The notes under the pieces are model-generated. The model was not told the origin of the DNA. It made no database searches and saw nothing but the letters and a program-made list of their open reading frames with translations. Source: Streptomyces chartreusis (lineage in GTDB: Bacteria; Actinomycetota; Actinomycetes; Streptomycetales; Streptomycetaceae). From it: a stretch of 64,000 nt of DNA. This document shows, one piece after another, positions 17,585 to 25,817 of this stretch (the stretch's first letter is position 1; each line of letters starts with the position of its first letter). The DNA lies in the NCBI RefSeq assembly GCF_008704715.1, contig NZ_CP023689.1:9548001-9612000 (forward strand), read 5' to 3'. The position numbers and the translations under genes are program-made.

Positions 17585-18724
17585 ATGATGCATTTTGTGA
17601 TCATGTCTGCACGGCACGGGCGCCGTCGCCCCGCCTACAGCGGCCGATGGGAAGCCGCCCGGCTGTCACCCGTGATCCTGGCCGTCCTCATCATCGGCCT
17701 GGCGTTCTCCACGCCCAGGGAGATCGCCATCAGCCGCCTGCTGCCGGCCGCGCCCGCCCTTGCCGCCGCGATGTGGCCCGTGTTCCCCACGATCGTGCTG
17801 GGGGCATTCTGCTTTCTCGCCATGATCATCCTCAGCTTCTTCTACACCGACCTGGGGACGCAGTACACGGCCGCCGCGATCATCGCCGTCACCCTCGCGG
17901 CCGCATACGGGAGCCATGTCCGACTCCAGCGGGAGGAGATCCTCTTCCATGTCCGACTCGTTGCCGACGCGGCCCAGAAGGTGCTGCTGCGCCCGCTGCC
18001 GCGCCGTATCGACGACGTCGAGATCGAATCGCTGTACCTCGCCGCCCAGGAGCAGGCCAGGATCGGCGGCGACTTCTACGAGGCGATCGGCACACCGCAC
18101 GGGATCAGACTGCTCATAGGCGATGTACGGGGCAAAGGTCTGTCCGCGGTGGGGGCGGCCTCGGCGGTGATCAGCTGCTTCAGGGAAGCCGCGTACGACG
18201 AGCCCGACCTCAGAGCGATCATCCATCGCCTGGAGACCACCATCACCCGCCACAGCGCGGCGTTTCCCGCCCATGACCAGCCCGAACACTTCGCCACCGC
18301 CCTCCTCGCCGAGATCCCGCACGGCGGCGGCCGCGTACGCATTCTCAACTGCGGGCACCCGCCACCACTGATCGCGCACGGCGGGAAGGTCCGGGTCCTG
18401 GAACCCACCGTCGCCTCCGCGCCCCTCAACCTCGCGGCACTCATCGGCGACCGCTACTGGGTCGACGTCGTCGCCTTCGCCCCGGGGGACCGATTGCTGC
18501 TCTACACGGACGGCGTGTCGGAGACCCGGAACCACGACGGCCAGTTCTTCCCGCTCGCGGAATGGATGCGGCAGCAGGACCTGGAGCAGCCCCGCGAGCT
18601 GCTCGACCAGCTGCACGGGGACCTCCTCCGGCACAGCGGCGGCCGGCTCGACGACGACATCGCGGCACTCGCGCTGAGGTGCGCCGGCGCGCCGGAACGG
18701 GGAGCCGTGGGCGTGGAGGGCTGA
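17585..18724 (+). CDS. Membrane-anchored SpoIIE-type PP2C phosphatase
   Basis: A 379-residue protein: about three hydrophobic segments in the first 120 residues, then a PP2C domain (about 150-360) with the metal ligands in GGDFYEA, GDVRGKGLSAVGAASAV, YTDGVSETRN and DDDIAALAL. It probably dephosphorylates an anti-sigma factor antagonist at the membrane. Several ATGs compete (17585, 17588, 17603) and none has a good ribosome site, so the start is uncertain by a few residues. It is divergent from the large phosphatase at 17401; the 183-bp gap must carry both promoters. Confidence 0.92.
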   Translation: MMHFVIMSARHGRRRPAYSGRWEAARLSPVILAVLIIGLAFSTPREIAISRLLPAAPALAAAMWPVFPTIVLGAFCFLAMIILSFFYTDLGTQYTAAAIIAVTLAAAYGSHVRLQREEILFHVRLVADAAQKVLLRPLPRRIDDVEIESLYLAAQEQARIGGDFYEAIGTPHGIRLLIGDVRGKGLSAVGAASAVISCFREAAYDEPDLRAIIHRLETTITRHSAAFPAHDQPEHFATALLAEIPHGGGRVRILNCGHPPPLIAHGGKVRVLEPTVASAPLNLAALIGDRYWVDVVAFAPGDRLLLYTDGVSETRNHDGQFFPLAEWMRQQDLEQPRELLDQLHGDLLRHSGGRLDDDIAALALRCAGAPERGAVGVEG

Positions 18725-18913
18725 GAACGGGAGTACCTCCCGAATTCCCTGCCCCACGGCCGGCCGGCCGGGCGGATAGGGTCCGGCTGTGCGTTGATCT
18801 TCCGTGCGGCCGCCTTGTGCCGCCGCAGACGGTGCGGGGCGCGTCCCGAAGTACGGGTCCGCCCCCGGTAGCCATGCCTGCCCGTCACTCCCATTCCACC
18901 GGAGATCCGCACA

Positions 18914-19708
18914 GTGACCGCTCAGCCACTCACCTACGACGCGTTCGTCGAGCTCGCCACCGCAGATCCGGCCGCCGTCGGCCTCGTGCTCAAAGGCTCC
19001 CGAGCCCACGAGGGCATGATCACCCGGCACTCCGACCACGACCTGTACGTGGTCCTCGCCGACGACGCGACGACCGATCTCACCCGCTTCGCGGGCCACC
19101 GCACCGAGGAACTCGATCTCGTCATCGTCTCCCTCACCGCGTTCCGCGCAGCGGGGATGCCCGGCTTCGAACGCTACGCCCTCGCCCGTGCCCAGGTCGT
19201 GCTCGACCGGCTCGACGGAGGCGTCGCCCGGATCCTCGCCGACAAGGCCCGACTGAGCGCCGAGGAGGCGTTCCGGGACTCCGGCCCCTGGCTCGACGCC
19301 TACGCCAACTCTCTCTACCGCTCCATCAAGAACGACCGGGACGGCCACGCCCTCGCCGCTCGCCTCGACGCCGCCGACAGCATCGGGTTCCTCCTGGAAC
19401 TCCTCTTCGCTCTCGACCGACGCCCTCGCCCCTACAACAAGTACCTGACCTGGGAACTCGCCCGGCACCCGCTGCCGGGATGGGACACCGGCGAACTGCT
19501 CCGCGCCGTGGACCGCATCTCGGCAACAGGCGACGTGGATGATCAGCGCCGTCTCTTCGCTCTCGTCGAGACGGCGGCCCGGCAGGCAGGACACGGCGAG
19601 GTCCTCGACGCGTGGGGCGAGGACCTCGACCTCATGCGACCGCGACAGGGAGGCCGCGCACCGTCGTGGACATGGCATGGGGACGGTCCCCATGCCATGT
19701 GCCGGTGA
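18914..19708 (+). CDS. Nucleotidyltransferase-fold protein
   Basis: A 264-residue protein with the nucleotidyltransferase signature: KGSRAHEG and, eleven residues on, HSDHDLYVVL, giving the GS...DxD metal site, with a third acidic residue in EELDLVIV. The rest is helical and resembles DUF4037-like substrate-binding domains. The substrate is unknown. GTG start at 18914. The last 13 codons pass through a perfect 15-bp inverted repeat (19670-19700), and the stop codon directly abuts the stop of the convergent carotenoid oxygenase gene. Confidence 0.85.
   Translation: MTAQPLTYDAFVELATADPAAVGLVLKGSRAHEGMITRHSDHDLYVVLADDATTDLTRFAGHRTEELDLVIVSLTAFRAAGMPGFERYALARAQVVLDRLDGGVARILADKARLSAEEAFRDSGPWLDAYANSLYRSIKNDRDGHALAARLDAADSIGFLLELLFALDRRPRPYNKYLTWELARHPLPGWDTGELLRAVDRISATGDVDDQRRLFALVETAARQAGHGEVLDAWGEDLDLMRPRQGGRAPSWTWHGDGPHAMCR
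19670..19700. terminator. Bidirectional terminator hairpin inside convergent 3' ends
   Basis: ACATGGCATGGGGAC and GTCCCCATGCCATGT form a perfect 15-bp stem with a single base between the arms. It lies within the last codons of the nucleotidyltransferase gene and 9 bases beyond the stop of the opposing carotenoid oxygenase gene. It can serve both transcripts. Confidence 0.75.
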
Positions 19709-21073
19709 TCAGCCCTGGTACTCGTCGAGGTCGCCGTCCGGGACCCAGGAGCCGTGGATCCCGGCGGTCACCCGGCGGGGCAGGTGGACGGTCGCGATCC
19801 GGTCGAGACCCGCGGCGTCGAGGACCAGGAGCTGCGAGGCGTCCTGCTTGAGGTCTGAGACGACGGTGAGCAGGTATCCGTCGTCCTCGCGGGTCGCCGA
19901 GGCGGCAGGCACGAAGACGGCCTCGCTGGGCATGCGCGCGTCGCCGATTTGGCGGATGCGACGGGCGCCGGTGGTGCGGTCGTACTTGACCAGACCGTAG
20001 CCGCCGAGCCCGTTCTCGTCGGGGAAGGATATGGCGTACTGGTACCGGTTCTCGGCGCCCAAGTACTCCTCGTTCAGGGTCGGGAACTCCACCGGCAGGT
20101 CGTCGATGATCTGCTCGTCGACGGTCCCCGCGGCCAGGTCGACGACCCATCGCCGGGTGTAGGAGCGGGCGGTCGGCTCGCTCCCGCGGCCCGGCGCGCC
20201 GATCCACCAGTTCCAGGAGAGCCGGAAGCCCTCGCGGTCCACGGTCGGGCCCTCCAGGACGATGCGGCCCTCGTCGTCCTCGTAGGCGTTGGCGACATGC
20301 AGCATGCTGCCCGGTTCGATGGAGAACCAGCGGATGTGCCGGGCACCGTCGGCCCCCCGGGGCATGACGCCGATACGGGAGACGTGCTCGTCGCTCCAGC
20401 CGTAGGGGATGCCGGAGTGGTCGGTCGGGTCGAAGACGACGTTGCCCTCGACGAAGACCACATGACCGCGGGTGATGGCGAAGTCGTGCTTGAGCGAGGA
20501 GGTCGCCCCGGGGACCTCGGCCTCGTGGACGATCTCGCCCTTGGCGTCGGCGACGTAGTGGATCAGATACGGCGGCACGGGCGACGAGGCGAGGAAGTGG
20601 AGCTCTCCCGTGACGGGGTCCTCCTTGGGGTGCGCGGTCATGGCGGTGCGCAACTTGCCGTTGAAGTCGTAGGCGCCGACGGTCTCCAGGTCGGGGCCCA
20701 GTTCGAAGGGGAGGTTGGCCTCGCACAGGGCGAGCAGTCGTCCGGCGTGCTCGATGACGTGGGTGCCGGCGGTGCTGGCCGTCAGGTCCGGTCCCTGCTC
20801 GGTCATGTAGGGGGCGCCGTCCAGGGCGGGGGTGTGCACCCAGCGGTTGCGGTACCACTCGGCACGTCCCTCGCGGAGCCGGATGCCGTGCACCATGCCG
20901 CTGCCCTTGAACCAGTGGGTGGGGGTGACACCGGGCTTGGGGTTGTGGCCGTTGCGGAGCAGCCGGCCGGTCAGCTCGGGCGGCAGGGAGCCCTCGACGG
21001 TGAGCTCGGTGGCGGTGACCTCGTCGGCGACGGGGGTGAAGTGGCCCGTCAGGTAGGGCTTGTTCGCAGTCAT
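19709..21073 (-). CDS. Carotenoid/stilbene cleavage oxygenase (RPE65 family)
   Basis: A 454-residue non-haem iron dioxygenase with a seven-bladed propeller fold. The four iron-ligand histidines are visible in family context: AHPKEDP, LKHDFAITRGH, MLHVANAYED and, near the C-terminus, GIHGSW. The N-terminal NGHNPKPG and HWFKGSGMVHG segments are also typical. It cleaves a double bond in a carotenoid, apocarotenoid or stilbene; the substrate cannot be assigned. It is the last gene of a minus-strand operon with an SRPBCC protein (49-bp gap) and an MFS exporter. Confidence 0.93.
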   Translation of the reverse strand: MTANKPYLTGHFTPVADEVTATELTVEGSLPPELTGRLLRNGHNPKPGVTPTHWFKGSGMVHGIRLREGRAEWYRNRWVHTPALDGAPYMTEQGPDLTASTAGTHVIEHAGRLLALCEANLPFELGPDLETVGAYDFNGKLRTAMTAHPKEDPVTGELHFLASSPVPPYLIHYVADAKGEIVHEAEVPGATSSLKHDFAITRGHVVFVEGNVVFDPTDHSGIPYGWSDEHVSRIGVMPRGADGARHIRWFSIEPGSMLHVANAYEDDEGRIVLEGPTVDREGFRLSWNWWIGAPGRGSEPTARSYTRRWVVDLAAGTVDEQIIDDLPVEFPTLNEEYLGAENRYQYAISFPDENGLGGYGLVKYDRTTGARRIRQIGDARMPSEAVFVPAASATREDDGYLLTVVSDLKQDASQLLVLDAAGLDRIATVHLPRRVTAGIHGSWVPDGDLDEYQG

Positions 21074-21122
21074 GGCGGAACCTCTTTCGAAGAGTGTGCT
21101 AGGTGTGACGGATGACGGATCG

Positions 21123-21563
21123 TCAGGCGGACTGTTCGGCGCGCGCCTTGAGGGCGGAGAGCCAGTCGGAGAGGGACGCCTGAAGGGCCTGGCCGAGCTG
21201 CTCGGTCGCGGCCTCGACCGGGTCGCCGCTCCAGGACTCCTCGGTGTGCACGGTGACGTGGCCTTCGTTCTGCTCGAACATCCACACGTGCACGCCGGTG
21301 ATGCCGGCGGCCGGACCGCCCCACACGATCCGCTCGCCGGGGACCAGTTCGTGCACCGTGGACGTGATGTCCAGTCCGTGGGTACGCCAGCTGAAGGAAC
21401 TGCCGGGCGCGAGCGGGCCGTCCAGGGTGGCTCGTTCGATGTCCGTGTTCCAGGTCGGCCAGGCGGGGATGTCGGTGTGCAGGTCCCAGACCGTGGCGAG
21501 CGGCGCGTCGATCTTGATGCTCAGGCGGACGATGACGGGAGCGGTGTCGTCGATGGTGGTCAT
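21123..21563 (-). CDS. SRPBCC-family protein (polyketide cyclase-like fold)
   Basis: A 146-residue START/Bet v1-like protein with a ligand cavity. IDAPLATVWDLHTDIPAWPTW is the usual N-terminal strand-helix element, and GSSFSWRTHG plus SLSDWLSALKARAE close the fold. A good ribosome site (AAGGAGAC) precedes the ATG at 21563. Operon position between an MFS exporter and a carotenoid oxygenase suggests binding of a hydrophobic small molecule. No enzymatic activity can be claimed. Confidence 0.88.
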   Translation of the reverse strand: MTTIDDTAPVIVRLSIKIDAPLATVWDLHTDIPAWPTWNTDIERATLDGPLAPGSSFSWRTHGLDITSTVHELVPGERIVWGGPAAGITGVHVWMFEQNEGHVTVHTEESWSGDPVEAATEQLGQALQASLSDWLSALKARAEQSA

Positions 21564-21623
21564 GGCTTTGTCTCCTTGGGGTGTGCGGTGGTCAGTTGCG
21601 GTTGATCCGTCGGTGCGGCCGGT

Positions 21624-23108
21624 TCAGCCGGTGCGGGTGGTCTGTTCGGTGCGCGGTGCGGGGACGGTTTCGGTCCGGGCACTCGTACGGCGTGTGAGGA
21701 GCGGCGCGAGGAGTGCGGTGGCGGCGAGAATCGCGGCCGAGACGGTGAACGCGGCCCGATAGCCCGCCGTGAGCGCCTCTACGTGCGACTCATGGGCGGC
21801 GGCGGCGTGCGCGGTGACGGAGCCGGCGAGGGTCGCGAGGGCGGCCAGCCCGATCGCGCCGCCCACTTGGCGGGTGGTGTTCACCAGTCCTCCCGCCAGG
21901 CCCGCGTCCTGGGCCGGGACGCCTTCCACGGCGAGTCCGGTCAGCTGGACGAAGGCGATGCTCAGTCCGAGCCCGACGACGATGCTCGGGCCGAGGATGT
22001 CGACGACGTAGCTTCCGTCGGCGCTGATCCGCGACAGCCACAGGAGCCCGGCGGCCTCGACGAGCAGGGCTCCGGTCACCGTCGCGGTGGCGCCGAGACG
22101 CCGGGACAGATGCGGGGCCAGGGTGGATCCGAGCATGTTGGCCGCTGCGAGCGGGAGTTGACCCGCCCCCGTGGCCAGGGGGCTGGATCCGAGGACCTGC
22201 TGCTGGTAGAGCGGCAGGAAGAAGAACAGGGCGATCCATACGGACCCCAGCAGGGCCATCAGGAGGTTGCCCGCGGCGACCCGGCCCACGGTGAACATCC
22301 GGGGCGGCATCAGCGCGTTCGGCCGGCGGAGCTCGATCACGGCGAAGGCGGCGAGGAGCGCGGCGGCAGCGACGAGGGCGCCCAGCACTCGACCGTCCGT
22401 CCAGCCCGTGCTGCGTGCGTCGGTCAGTCCCCAGACCAGGCAGGTCAGGGCAAGTGTGACGGTGACGGCGCCCAGCAGGTCGAACCGCCCGGCTCCGCGG
22501 CCCGGCGTACGGGACGTACCGGGAACCAGGCTCGCCACGGCGGCCAGGACGACCACCGTCCCCAGCGCGACGGAGTAGAAGATCCACTCCCAGCCCCATG
22601 CCTGGGTGAGGACCCCGCCCAGCAGCACACCGCCCGCCCCACCCGCGCCGGAGACCGCGCCCCACACCCCGAGTGCTCTGCCGCGTCCGGCGCCGGACGG
22701 GAAGAGTTCCATGACCAGCGCGAGTGCGGCCGGGGCGATCGCGGCGGCACCGAGGCCCTGTAGGGCGCGGGCCGCGATGAGAACCTCGGGAGAGGTGGCG
22801 GCTCCCGCTGCCAGCGAGGCGGCCGCGAACAGCGCGAGGCCGGCGGCCAGCACCCGGCGGCGCCCGAGCAGGTCGGCCGCTCGTCCGCCCGCCAGGAGCA
22901 GCGCTCCGAACGCGAGGGTGTAGGCGTTGACGACCCAGGTGGTGCCGCTGTCCGACAGACCTACGCCGGCACGGATCTGCGGCAGCGCGACGTTCACGAT
23001 CGACGTGGCGAGCATGACGGTGAACTGGGCCGCCGCCAGCACCGCGAGCACCGCGGACTGCCTGGGGGCGGGCGCTGTCCGACCGGGCTGTGTGCGTGGG
23101 AGGTTCAT
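21624..23108 (-). CDS. MFS drug exporter, DHA2 (14-helix) family
   Basis: A 494-residue inner-membrane proton-coupled exporter of the EmrB/QacA type with 14 predicted helices. Motif A is GGRAADLLGRRRVL, and the motif C region is GAVSGAGGAGGVLLGGVLTQ. The ATG at 23108 is chosen over one 5 codons upstream because GAGG lies at workable distance. It is the first gene of the operon with SRPBCC and carotenoid oxygenase genes, so it may export their product or a toxic precursor. Confidence 0.92.
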   Translation of the reverse strand: MNLPRTQPGRTAPAPRQSAVLAVLAAAQFTVMLATSIVNVALPQIRAGVGLSDSGTTWVVNAYTLAFGALLLAGGRAADLLGRRRVLAAGLALFAAASLAAGAATSPEVLIAARALQGLGAAAIAPAALALVMELFPSGAGRGRALGVWGAVSGAGGAGGVLLGGVLTQAWGWEWIFYSVALGTVVVLAAVASLVPGTSRTPGRGAGRFDLLGAVTVTLALTCLVWGLTDARSTGWTDGRVLGALVAAAALLAAFAVIELRRPNALMPPRMFTVGRVAAGNLLMALLGSVWIALFFFLPLYQQQVLGSSPLATGAGQLPLAAANMLGSTLAPHLSRRLGATATVTGALLVEAAGLLWLSRISADGSYVVDILGPSIVVGLGLSIAFVQLTGLAVEGVPAQDAGLAGGLVNTTRQVGGAIGLAALATLAGSVTAHAAAAHESHVEALTAGYRAAFTVSAAILAATALLAPLLTRRTSARTETVPAPRTEQTTRTG

Positions 23109-23227
23109 GGCGCACAGCCTCATGCGGGCCGGTGTCCACTATCCAGGCTCGTCAGGGGCGATGACTGTCCACTCCTGTCCGCAGCTGTCCACGCGACCCC
23201 GGGCCGGGAGCGAGTACGCGGCCGGGA

Positions 23228-25228
23228 CTACCGCGGGCCGTGCAACTCCTGCTGCCACAGCGCCTCGCAGAGCAGGTCCAGACCCTGCCGCACATGGCGC
23301 CGATAGGTCCCGTACGGCAGCGAGAGGCGGCGGGCGGCGGCCTCTTGGGTGGGCGCGCCGGAGAAGTAGCCCGCCGTCAGGGCCTCACGGGCGCGCACTC
23401 CGCGCGGGTCACCGGCGAGGTCGTCGACGGCCTGGCGCAGCAAGGCGCGCAGTTCCCCGACCGGGTCCGCGAGGTCGGCCGCGAGGCGGGTGCGGGTCAG
23501 GGCGCAGGCAGCGAACGCCGCGGAGTCGCGCCAGTGGGTCAGGGCTTCGCGTACGGCCTGGTCGAACGCGGTGCGCGAGAAACCCGAAGGCCCGGGCGCG
23601 GCGGGTGCTTCGGTGGCCGAGATGAAGCGGCCGAGCCAGGCTTCGACGGGCACTTGGCGCCAGTCGACGCAGAACAGCCCGTACGTGTGCTCACCCACGC
23701 GTGGGCGCGCACCGGTGTCGTCGAGGGTGCCCTTGACGCGCTCGCCCCAGGTCTCGGCGTCCCGCCAGACCGCGAATCCGTAGGCACGGCCGCGAGCACG
23801 AGCGGACTCCGCCTGGGCGCGCGAACTGCTCAAGTCGATTACCCGGGACGGGACTTGATACCGCTCCGGGTAGATGGTGAACCGGCTGATGCCGATGTGC
23901 TCGCCGGGGCCGACCGGCGCGGTGCCGTCCGTGTGCGCCCACGCGGCGGCGACGACGGGGTCGGTGGCCAGGTCCTGCGGATCGGCAGGTGCCGGCAGGG
24001 CGAGGCGGGTCGTGAAGGCCACGATCCGGCCCGTGCTGACGAGGCGGTAGACGCTGAACGCCTGCGGTTGGCGCTCGGCCCAGTAGCGGACCAGGTCCGC
24101 CGAGGCAGGCCCCTCGGTCTCCTCCGCCATCCGGAGCACGGCGTCCAGGTCATCGGGGTGCAGAGGGCGGTCGTGCACCTCGTCCTCTCGCGACCAGGTG
24201 CGTAGGCGCGCGAGGATCTCCCGCTCCCTGAAGAGGTGGAAGAGGTCGTCTGTGACGGTCCAGACCCGTTCCTCGGGAGCCTCGCGCAGGAGGCGCAGAT
24301 ACTCCTCGGCCAGCCGCTGACGCATACTCGCGAAGGCGTGCGGAGCCCGCCACCGCAGGTCGGCGGCCAGCGTCTCGCGCGCCGCGTCGTGCGGGTGGAG
24401 CCCACGGTGCGTCGATTCCATGAAGGGCAGGTCCCGCAGCCATGAGAAGAGCAGATGGGCGTCCTCCTCGGGCAGCACCGAGGTGAGCAGCTCCTCGGAC
24501 GTCGAGTGGGCCTGTGCCACCACCTCCAGCGCGCGGCGGTGGGCCGCCGACGGCACGTCACCGATCAGCCCGGCGAGCAGGGTGCGCAGGATGTCCGCCG
24601 ACGGCGCCCAGATCGCCTCGCTGCCGCAGCCCGCCGACCCCGCGGCCGCCGCGAGGGACAGTGCCAGGGGATTGCCGGCGGCGAAGCGGAGTATCCGGTC
24701 CCGCAGTTCCGGCCGGATCTGCGCCGCGGCCAGCAGGCTGCGGGACTGCTCCTCGGAGAACGGCTGGAGCTCGGTCACATGCAGGAGCCCGGACCAGGCG
24801 GGGTCGGTGGTCCACTGCGGCTGGGGCGTTCGGCGCCCGCCCAGGACGACCAGGGCGCCGTCGGCGGCGCGCGGCAGGAAGTGCTGCCACAGCCAGCTCT
24901 CCAGCCACTGGCTGTGCTCGAAGGAGTCCACGAACAGCACCGTGCCTGCGACATCCAGGAAGGGCCCGGCCGCGCGCTCGAACTCGGCCGGGTCCCGGCT
25001 GACGAAACGGCCGTCGAGCTCGACCAGCAGCCGGCCCGCCGCGCGAGCCCGGTCCGCCATGCACCGCAGCAGCGTCGACTTCCCTATGCCGCCCGGCCCG
25101 CACACGTAGAACGCGAACGGTGCCTGTGGGTCGCCGGCCAACGCCCGCTCGAAGCGCCCGAGTTCCTCGTCCCGGCCGACGAAGGCCCGTGTGCGAGCCC
25201 TGCTCAGTCTTTCGCCCACGGACACCAT
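23228..25228 (-). CDS. AAA/STAND-type ATPase regulator with C-terminal helix-turn-helix
   Basis: A 666-residue protein. An ATPase module fills about residues 15-260: FVGRDEELGRFERAL, Walker A GPGGIGKSTLLR, Walker B TVLFVDSF, and a GNPLALSLAAAA motif. A helical middle follows. A C-terminal region (about 615-655, TQEAAARRLSLPYGTYRRHV) looks like a sigma-4/LuxR-type helix-turn-helix. This resembles large ATP-dependent regulators but lacks a standard LuxR or SARP domain. The ATG at 25228 has GGGAG five bases upstream. The gene lies between the carotenoid oxygenase operon and a SnoaL/P450 pair, all on the same strand, and may control either. Confidence 0.85.
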   Translation of the reverse strand: MVSVGERLSRARTRAFVGRDEELGRFERALAGDPQAPFAFYVCGPGGIGKSTLLRCMADRARAAGRLLVELDGRFVSRDPAEFERAAGPFLDVAGTVLFVDSFEHSQWLESWLWQHFLPRAADGALVVLGGRRTPQPQWTTDPAWSGLLHVTELQPFSEEQSRSLLAAAQIRPELRDRILRFAAGNPLALSLAAAAGSAGCGSEAIWAPSADILRTLLAGLIGDVPSAAHRRALEVVAQAHSTSEELLTSVLPEEDAHLLFSWLRDLPFMESTHRGLHPHDAARETLAADLRWRAPHAFASMRQRLAEEYLRLLREAPEERVWTVTDDLFHLFREREILARLRTWSREDEVHDRPLHPDDLDAVLRMAEETEGPASADLVRYWAERQPQAFSVYRLVSTGRIVAFTTRLALPAPADPQDLATDPVVAAAWAHTDGTAPVGPGEHIGISRFTIYPERYQVPSRVIDLSSSRAQAESARARGRAYGFAVWRDAETWGERVKGTLDDTGARPRVGEHTYGLFCVDWRQVPVEAWLGRFISATEAPAAPGPSGFSRTAFDQAVREALTHWRDSAAFAACALTRTRLAADLADPVGELRALLRQAVDDLAGDPRGVRAREALTAGYFSGAPTQEAAARRLSLPYGTYRRHVRQGLDLLCEALWQQELHGPR

Positions 25229-25361
25229 GGCCGCTCCCATTCCCATGTCTCAGCACGTACACGCGCCCGCTCAACTAGAGGGATTACAGCCACGAGAGGT
25301 TCGCACGGGATGGCGATACGCCGCAGGATGCGTCGGTGGTGTCCGTGTCACTCGGCCCGTG

Positions 25362-25754
25362 TCACCTGACGGTGCCCAGGTTCCCGTCGTCGGGGTGGCC
25401 CGAGACCAGGAGGGTGGTCTCCTCGACGCGCTGGAAGCGGCCGTCCGGGGCGAGTTGGGCGAAGAGGTAGACCTCGGTGCGGGAGGTGCGGCCGTTGTGC
25501 TGCGTGATGGTGACGGTGTGGCGGTCGGCGTAGCGCGGCCCGTCGCGCAGTTCGTCGTGGACCTCTATGTGTCCGCTGCGGACGAGGGAGCGCAGGCGCG
25601 TCATGTGCTGGACGAAGGAGGCCCGGTCGCTCCACTCGCCGTTCGTGCGCTGCCGGTAGTCGGGGGCGAAGTGCCGGTCCAGGGCAGTGGCGAGGTCGAG
25701 ATCCGGGGTGAAGAGCAGGTCGTTGATGGCGCGGGTGATGTCGGTGGGTGTCAT
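25362..25754 (-). CDS. SnoaL-like (NTF2 fold) protein
   Basis: A 130-residue small alpha+beta protein of the SnoaL/ketosteroid isomerase-like superfamily: HFAPDYRQRTNGEW and then SFVQHMTRLRSLVRSG are the usual active-cavity elements. The start has a GGAGAG site. It lies 63 bp downstream of the cytochrome P450 on the same strand and probably forms an operon with it. A precise reaction cannot be assigned. Confidence 0.85.
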   Translation of the reverse strand: MTPTDITRAINDLLFTPDLDLATALDRHFAPDYRQRTNGEWSDRASFVQHMTRLRSLVRSGHIEVHDELRDGPRYADRHTVTITQHNGRTSRTEVYLFAQLAPDGRFQRVEETTLLVSGHPDDGNLGTVR

Positions 25755-25817
25755 CGGTGTTGTTCTCTCCTGAAGGGGGGTGGCGGTACCGGGGAAGGCT
25801 CCATGGAGGCTCGGACG

